Shown: positions 58,640 through 64,000 of the stretch, in pieces
How positions within the stretch are numbered: the first letter of the stretch is position 1
Layout: each line of letters begins with the position of its first letter
Origin: Centroberyx gerrardi
Lineage: Eukaryota; Chordata; Actinopteri; Beryciformes; Berycidae
DNA: 64,000 nucleotides
Direction: 5' to 3'
Assembly: GCF_048128805.1 (NCBI RefSeq)
Contig: NC_135997.1
Location: 14,009,116 to 14,073,115 of the forward strand
Translations under genes and position numbers: made by a program
Notes under the pieces: model-generated
The model's input: the letters and a program-made list of their open reading frames with translations, nothing else
What the model was told of the DNA's origin: nothing
Databases searched by the model: none

Positions 58640-58952
58640 AGAGCTATATAAGTGCCGGCGGTGTTACTCGGGGTGACAGAGGGAGCGGAGAGAGGTGGCT
58701 GAAACAGCAGTAATATCCCTATCTGACACTACACTCTGTGCCCTTCCTCGCACACTCACCTAGCGCTCTGCACACACTCAAATCAGGCACTGTTGCCGTG
58801 CGTCAAGGGAAACGTAAAGGGACACTGTGGTATTGTGTATGCATACTGGTCATCTTCTGCATTGGCGGCTGTTGAGGACAGGATCAGGACAGAACTGGAC
58901 TTTTGAGGCCTTTGAATTGGACTCGCTGCTCTCCATATCTGTCCACATTCTG
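58640..58952 (+). promoter_or_regulatory. Candidate TATA-box promoter and first exon inside the plekha7 intron
   Basis: A canonical TATATAAG at 58,645-58,652 sits in a GC-rich block. About 300 bases downstream, a strong donor CTG|GTGAGT follows 58,952. A possible start codon at 58,839 stays open for 38 codons to this donor (phase 0), so the exon could be coding or simply 5' UTR. It may drive a short plekha7 transcript or an unrelated non-coding RNA. Confidence 0.35.
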
Positions 58953-59119
58953 GTGAGTAGCAATCTAGCAGCGTAACAGGATATACTGTAAGTGGCTAGC
59001 CAAGAATCAGGAAGACTCTGAAGCTATCAGAGTGGGAAGAGTACTGAATAGATTAAGGAGAGTAGAAAAACCAATTATATAGTGACACACAGACTTCAGA
59101 CACCTTTGTCTCTGTAAGA

Positions 59120-59575
59120 GCTTATTTTGAACAACCTGCTCGACAAGACCAGGCTGGCCAACTCAATGTCTTAGTTTCAAACTCTTTTAAAAACACACAT
59201 TTTTAGGCTTGCTTTTACTGGAACTATAGTCTGTGTTTGTTTTATTATTTTAGTTATCCTGTGTATTTGCCCTTTTGTTGTATGCATTTGTAGTAGAATG
59301 TTTTGCTGGTATATTGGTCTTGTTAGTATGTTGGTATATTGATTTAGTAGAGCATAATCTTGATTCTAACCCTCATGCACCCTAACCAGGGTCTGTATCC
59401 CTACAACACCCAACACTCACCACACTGGTAAAACATTTTTTTATGTTTTTTCTTTGTTCATTTGTTTCTGTTTTTATGCAGTGCTTTCATTTTTATTTTT
59501 CTGATAAAGCACTTTGTATCACTGTTTTGTGCTCTAATAAAGATTCTTCTTATTCTTCTTCCTGGCAGTGTATGA
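59120..59575. mobile_element. LINE 3'-end remnant
   Basis: The strings TTTCAAACTCTTTTAAAAAC and ACACATTTTTAGGCTTGC, followed by AAAGCACTTTGTATCACTG and an ending AATAAAGATTCTTCTTATTC, match the C-terminal/3'-UTR style of fish L2/Rex-type LINEs. Confidence 0.5.
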
Positions 59576-60068
59576 ATCACTAACTTTTCAAAGCCTTCAA
59601 GACATGTATTTTGTATTTCAGTCACATTCCAGTTAGCATGTTTGCAAAATTCAGCCTCAGGTAACTTTTGTGGCTAAGAGTGATTGTGTTAGCATCTGTG
59701 TTGTGCTGGTGATAAATGGCCAATGCACTAAGTGGCCTCTGCAAACAGTTCAATAGTGGTCATATATTGAGAGTCATGTTAGTGGCCATGGTATGTTTTT
59801 ATTGATGTTGTTTTTGTGCTTGGAATGCATTTTTTATAGTATCGCTTAACAGCACACTTAAGGCTATTTCTCATATTTTTATAACATAAAGCCACATTTG
59901 TTGTGATAAAGATGTAATTACTGTGATGAATTTCACAGCAGCAGCCACATGTATTTACAAATATATATTTATTACATATATTTATTACATTGGTTTAATG
60001 TCAAACAAACACACTAGGCTTGATTTAAAAACAATTTTTTTTTTAAAAAAAACACTAACTTTGAAGCT

Positions 60069-60105
60069 AAGGTGATTTTTGCAAAAATCATGCAAAAATC
60101 ACCTT
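60069..60105. repeat. Perfect 15-bp-arm hairpin
   Basis: AAGGTGATTTTTGCA (60,069-60,083) and its exact reverse complement (60,091-60,105) are separated by 7 bases and flanked by A- and T-homopolymers. Confidence 0.75.
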
Positions 60106-61137
60106 TTTTCTGATCCATTTAAAAAAAAAACCCTCAATGAAATACAGATTGGTTTCAGAGAAGAAGAGCAGTGCCACTGAACAAATGCCCTTCAAATGGT
60201 GCCATTTTAGATCAGAGTGACCCTTGGCCTGCACAGATGGGAGATTGGCAGGGTGAGGAAAAAGGATGAATACCTGTTTAGCACTACCAGCACCAAATGT
60301 TTGTTACTGATGTTTGCTACATGCTCAGATTAGATATTGTTTGATAGTGAAATGCATCAATCAGTCTCTTCTGGAATTTCACAAAATGAATATATTCCTC
60401 AAGTACTACATGGATTAGCAATTTTGATTAGTCTCATTTAAAAGGACTTGCATCTAAACTTACAATGCATATAATCAGAACACACTGCATTGCCATGCAA
60501 TTTTCAGAGGTTTGACCAATTTGGTCGTAAAAATCACTGAGCAAACACCTGGAGGTTTCTGATCATTTACCATTACTTTTAGCAAGATACGGATTATTTA
60601 ATGCCAAGAAACTAAATACACTTCATTTCTCAGATTTGACATATCCATCTTGATTTCGCTTTTTTATATGCAGCGTGACGTGAATCAAGAAACAGGAACA
60701 GGCTAATACATTATTCAAATGACAATTGGCGCAGGTGAGACCCAGAGAAGTGTCAGACTGGTGTAAATTCTACAGTGCTAAAGAGGTCTTTATTTGCAAC
60801 ATGAGCGCCTTTGACTCCTGGGGTATGCTAACGAGATGTGGAGGAGAGTATAGATGGATGAGATAGAGCAGCAGAGGATGAGGCTCAGGGGATGAGGGTA
60901 GCAGCAGCTGGATGTGTTACCTGCTTGATGTGTGTGTTGTGTGTGTGTGTACAGGTACTGTCAGTGTATGCTGTGGGTTGACTTCCTGAGTCTTTTCCCA
61001 GTGCAGAAGCCATCCTTCACCTGTACCCCCCCTCTCTCTTCATTAGCTGATAGGAGGCATTTGTAGCAGGACTAGTAATCAGTCTCTTAGGCTGTTGGGT
61101 CACTGCCAACTCCTGGCTGCCATTTCTCAGGCCGTGA

Positions 61138-61704
61138 ATGCTTTCTCCCCCACTCACTCTCTCCTCCTTTCCTTTGCGCTGCCTGTTGTTACACCTTTTT
61201 CCCCTGCAAGCTATTCTCCCCCAGTCTAATCTTTCTTCACTTTCCCTCCATCACTCCCTCATCTTTTTCTCTCTTCTCTCGCTCACTAATTCCTCTTTTC
61301 CTCCCTCCCTCATCTCCCCTCCCCTCTTTACTCACACTCGCTGTGCACGCTGTGTGTATTGCCTGCATGAGTGCAGAGGGAATGGAGCAGATAGGGCGTC
61401 CAGTCCAGGGAAGGGCTTTGACGTCACAGCAGCACTGCTGAGGAATGCACACAGTAGAGGAGAGCAGAGGAGAGGTGTGGAGAGAAAGAGAACCACTAGA
61501 GGGAGGGAATATGAGAGGAGGAGAAAAGAGGAGAAGGTCTTGTTATATGCTGTTAGATGGGTTATGGCTCACTCTACCTCCCTGCAGTTCTCCTCGGTGC
61601 TTTGGGGCCTCTTAGATGCTGCAGTGGAAAGGTTGGCTGCCTTTAAATTCTGCCTATCACATCCTAAGCCCAACCCACTGGGAGTCAGGGGATTGCATCT
61701 GTAG
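61138..61704 (+). other. Long open frame judged non-coding
   Basis: 188 codons open, but the first part is a pyrimidine-rich low-complexity run (S/L/P) and the middle a purine-rich run (R/E/G). No domain, no splice context and no homologue recognised. Sequence bias explains the openness. Confidence 0.5.
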
Positions 61705-61769
61705 GGGTTCAGTGATCAGGTGTGGGCTCTGCATGTTTCTTTAGCTCCACCCCAACAGCCTAGCACAGG

Positions 61770-61957
61770 AGAAGCGGGAAAGAGGATGTTTTGAATGAAT
61801 CAACGGGACGGTGCTGAGTGGAGGACGTCAGCAGCAGCAGCAGCACCGCCAGCTGAGAGGAGCACACACAGCAGATCACAGTCCTGCAGCTACCTAGCAT
61901 GTTGGGCCAGCCAGGAAACTCAGCCTCACACATCCCAGTGTATCGTGCGACTCGCAG
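61770..61957 (+). CDS. Candidate alternative plekha7 first exon encoding a WW-less N-terminus
   Basis: A GC-richer block holds a CAG-rich 5' leader (with GACGTCAG, a CRE-like half site, at about 61,826) and ATG at 61,899, opening MLGQPGNSASHIPVYRATR. It ends at a donor CGCAG|GTGTGT after 61,957, i.e. 19 codons plus two bases. Phase 2 matches the plekha7 exon 3/4 junction, so splicing to exon 4 would replace both WW domains with about 20 new residues. The upstream CTCCACCCC could be an Sp1-type site. No homologous peptide is known to me. Confidence 0.35.
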
Positions 61958-62587
61958 GTGTGTATCCCAGCCCCTCTCCCAACGAATAGAGAGGATTGTA
62001 TTGCTAGCTGCACAGAAGGTGTTTTTGCTAAAGCTTTCCAGCAGCCGCAGGAGAGGATCTGCTTTACATTGCCTACGGTTAAGTGTTTGTACAAAGTGTA
62101 TGGGCACAGTCAGGGACAGTTATGTGCATGCTGAGAAGTGTGTATCATCCTTTCTCATGGCAGAGCGTTTTGAAAAGGCAACTGGCTACTAGTGAGTAAA
62201 GCTTTTGACTGCCTTTGGATTGCCTCTGGGAAGACAGTTTATCATTGTGTACTGATGCAGCTGTCTATAAAGGGATGGGGAGCGAGAGAGAGAAAGATGC
62301 TCATTATGCTGCTTCATCATCACAGGTCATTGACCACTGTGTTGATGTCAGCAGAACTGTTCTCTCTCTTGCTAATTACGATGGTCTCCTATATACATGG
62401 TTAATACTGTATGTATCTTAAGGTTGCACAGTAGTGGAGGGTTGATGCAGCCCAGAGATCCAGCTCCTTCCTATTGTTTCAGTCCGAGAGAGAAACACTC
62501 CTCTTTGGAATGTGCTTGTTTACATGGGTCTGCTCCTCAGCCCTTCAGCCCTACAGCACAGCTGCTGAGGGCCCAGCCCACACACAA

Positions 62588-62588
<1 letters not shown>

Positions 62589-62632
<44 letters not shown>
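62589..62632. repeat. (CA)n microsatellite
   Basis: Pure CA tract of about 44 bases. Confidence 0.95.
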
Positions 62633-62635
<3 letters not shown>

Positions 62636-62774
62636 TCTCACATCTGCTGCATCTCACACTTTTTCATGCACTGATGGACTATTTATTTCTCAATTTGCTG
62701 AAATTGTTTGTTCTTTGCATCATTGGCTTCAGCAATAACATTGCTCTAGCTCACCAGTGACTAGGGCTTGAATA

Positions 62775-63030
62775 GTGCTTTTTTGATATTTATTTATCCA
62801 GGGAAAGTCAGCTGAACATGCATGCTCTTTTACAGCAGTGCCTCTCATTCCCACGGTTTCAGACCTGGGGACTCCCCAGTACAGTACTGGTTGCCACCAA
62901 GGAGCTCCTGGAGAGTGTTTCTCATTCATTTTCTCTGCCCAGATTTCCTGTTGCTCCAGGGATTTGAACTGGCAACCCTCCTGTCTCAAGCCGGCTTCTA
63001 TGACTTCTAGGCTGCTGCAGCCTCGTTAGT
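62775..63030. mobile_element. Common teleost dispersed repeat (SINE/MITE-like)
   Basis: TTTATTTATCCAGGGAAAGT at the start and GGATTTGAACTGGCAACCCT then TAGGCTGCTGCAGCC at the end resemble a repeat family very common in fish genomes. The GATTTGAACTGGCAACC part looks like a reversed tRNA-type B box. Confidence 0.55.
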
Positions 63031-64000
63031 TGATTCTGCCATGATTGGGATATGAGATGAAAACGGCCCTTTCGTAGATCCATGCATATGATATCAAGCT
63101 TGTTATCATTCTGTTGGGGTCTCGATGTCAGCCACAGCAATAAGGTTATTTAGCCTATTTATCATTCCTGCCTGCGCTTGCTGGTCTGTCAGCCCTCCTG
63201 CTGTGCTCTCAGCCACAGAGGGCTCTGTCCGTATGCAGTGGGTTACAAACACCAAACCACAGACTGTGACCTATGAGCAGCAGATGACAGGGACTGAGAG
63301 TTCAGCCCAACTTTGAATTCATATTATCATCGTTGTAGGATGAATAGCTACAGTCATAACCAAACTCATTCTAAGTCAACATGACTGAGCCTCATGTAGG
63401 TTCATCCAGGCCAGCATGGTGGTCTGCTTTAATCAGATTGTTGGTTTGCTTTAGCCTGGTCCGGTCCAGCCCACGGTGCTTGATAAGGCCTGATCCGGTG
63501 CAGACTTCAATGCTCCACCCAGTCAATTCCAGTCACGTTTAGTCCAGTCTAGTCCAGCCCAGTCCAGTCACACCCAGCCCAGCTCAGCCAAGCCCACCCA
63601 TCCCCTCCTATCCCTCGGCCACAGGGTGAAATGTGGCTCAGAGTCACAGTGCCTCATTGGTATGCTTAGCTGGTATAGAGGTCATATCTGTGTTAACCGC
63701 AGTTTTGAGTGGCCGGACCTCTTCAGTCTGAAAAATGAGACACCTAAAATTGGTGCAGGGGACAATGCTCTCAGGAGTAGAGGGGAGACGGTATCAGGAA
63801 AAGGAGGTGACCTCTCTTTAAACTCCCATGTTTCTGTTCTTGTGATAGAAATCCTGTGCATTTCCAGGGAGACTTAATACTTCCAAGAATAGACATGATG
63901 ATGATATCTAACAGAAGGTTGAGGCATTTGAAAAGGGAGTACATTCTCTGTTTATTAAGACCATGACCTTTTAAATTCCCCAGTTCGTGATTTAGATCAG
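63031..64000. other. Intronic sequence at the window end
   Basis: Unique-looking sequence with a CCAGTCCAG-type imperfect tandem run at about 63,460-63,600 (repeated GTCCAG/GCCCAG units). No exon recognised. Confidence 0.4.

Larger units (their letters stand above)
37352..64000 (+). other. plekha7: Presumed large plekha7 intron 3 (at least 26.6 kb), non-coding and repeat content
   Basis: The donor at 37,352 has no recognised partner acceptor in the window. No frame encodes the expected WW2 remainder or PH domain. The interval contains the repeats listed separately plus stretches with nothing identifiable: 38,112-39,950, 39,983-41,370, 45,480-48,820, 56,066-58,600 and 60,110-61,100. Three GC-richer blocks (54,600-54,910; 58,600-58,960; 61,760-61,960) look like exon or promoter candidates. 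Confidence 0.55.

Noticed and set aside
61138..61704. 188-codon frame, the longest in the window
   Set aside because: Pyrimidine-rich then purine-rich low complexity gives S/L/P and R/E runs. No homology or exon structure.
62940..63020. Possible tRNA gene (B-box-like GGATTTGAACTGGCAACC)
   Set aside because: No matching A box or cloverleaf could be built. It fits a dispersed fish repeat instead.
1..64000. CRISPR arrays, bacterial operons, phage or organellar genes
   Set aside because: All clear genes are intron-containing vertebrate genes, and no regularly spaced direct repeats with unique spacers were seen.

Overview
The window reads as a teleost (ray-finned fish) nuclear genome segment. 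Its genes have vertebrate multi-exon structure with GT/AG introns and are most like vertebrate CAPRIN1, NUCB2 and PLEKHA7. The spaces between exons are full of short DNA-transposon-like inverted-repeat elements, decayed non-LTR retrotransposon pieces and long dinucleotide microsatellites, as is usual in fish. There is no bacterial or organellar signature.

Layout: (1) 1-5,600 is intergenic: a GC-rich stretch of unknown nature (1-400), three dense microsatellites and AT-rich sequence. (2) 5,600-6,420 is the likely promoter and non-coding first exon area of caprin1. (3) 7,549-19,225 (+) is the complete caprin1 coding region: 18 coding exons, 658 codons plus stop, every splice phase consistent. 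(4) 19,226-22,410 is the convergent 3' interval between caprin1 and nucb2. (5) 29,376-22,411 (-) is the complete nucb2 coding region: 12 coding exons, 488 codons plus stop, including an 82-residue nesfatin-1 segment, two EF-hands, a coiled coil and a long His/Gln/Pro-rich tail. (6) 29,377-36,921 is the head-to-head interval between nucb2 and plekha7. (7) 36,922-37,351 (+) holds the first three coding exons of plekha7 (WW1 and most of WW2). (8) 37,352-64,000 appears to be one very large plekha7 intron. No further plekha7 exon is recognisable in it, but it holds several candidate alternative first exons and many repeats.

How the genes relate: caprin1 is an RNA-granule and translation regulator, nucb2 a secretory-pathway Ca2+-binding protein and nesfatin-1 precursor, and plekha7 an adherens-junction adaptor. 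They share no pathway; their adjacency is a matter of synteny (the human genes all lie on chromosome 11p).

Most notable non-genic content: (a) a decayed minus-strand non-LTR retrotransposon (about 48,822-51,170) that still shows reverse-transcriptase palm motifs (GITAGCTISP, YMDD), a zinc-knuckle-like stretch and a PD...ELT restriction-like endonuclease motif, with two further same-strand fragments; (b) a 651-bp fold-back element in a nucb2 intron containing a perfect 25-bp-arm palindrome; (c) several TIR elements with visible target-site duplications; (d) candidate alternative plekha7 promoters/first exons, two of which end in the splice phase needed to join plekha7 exon 4 without the WW domains.
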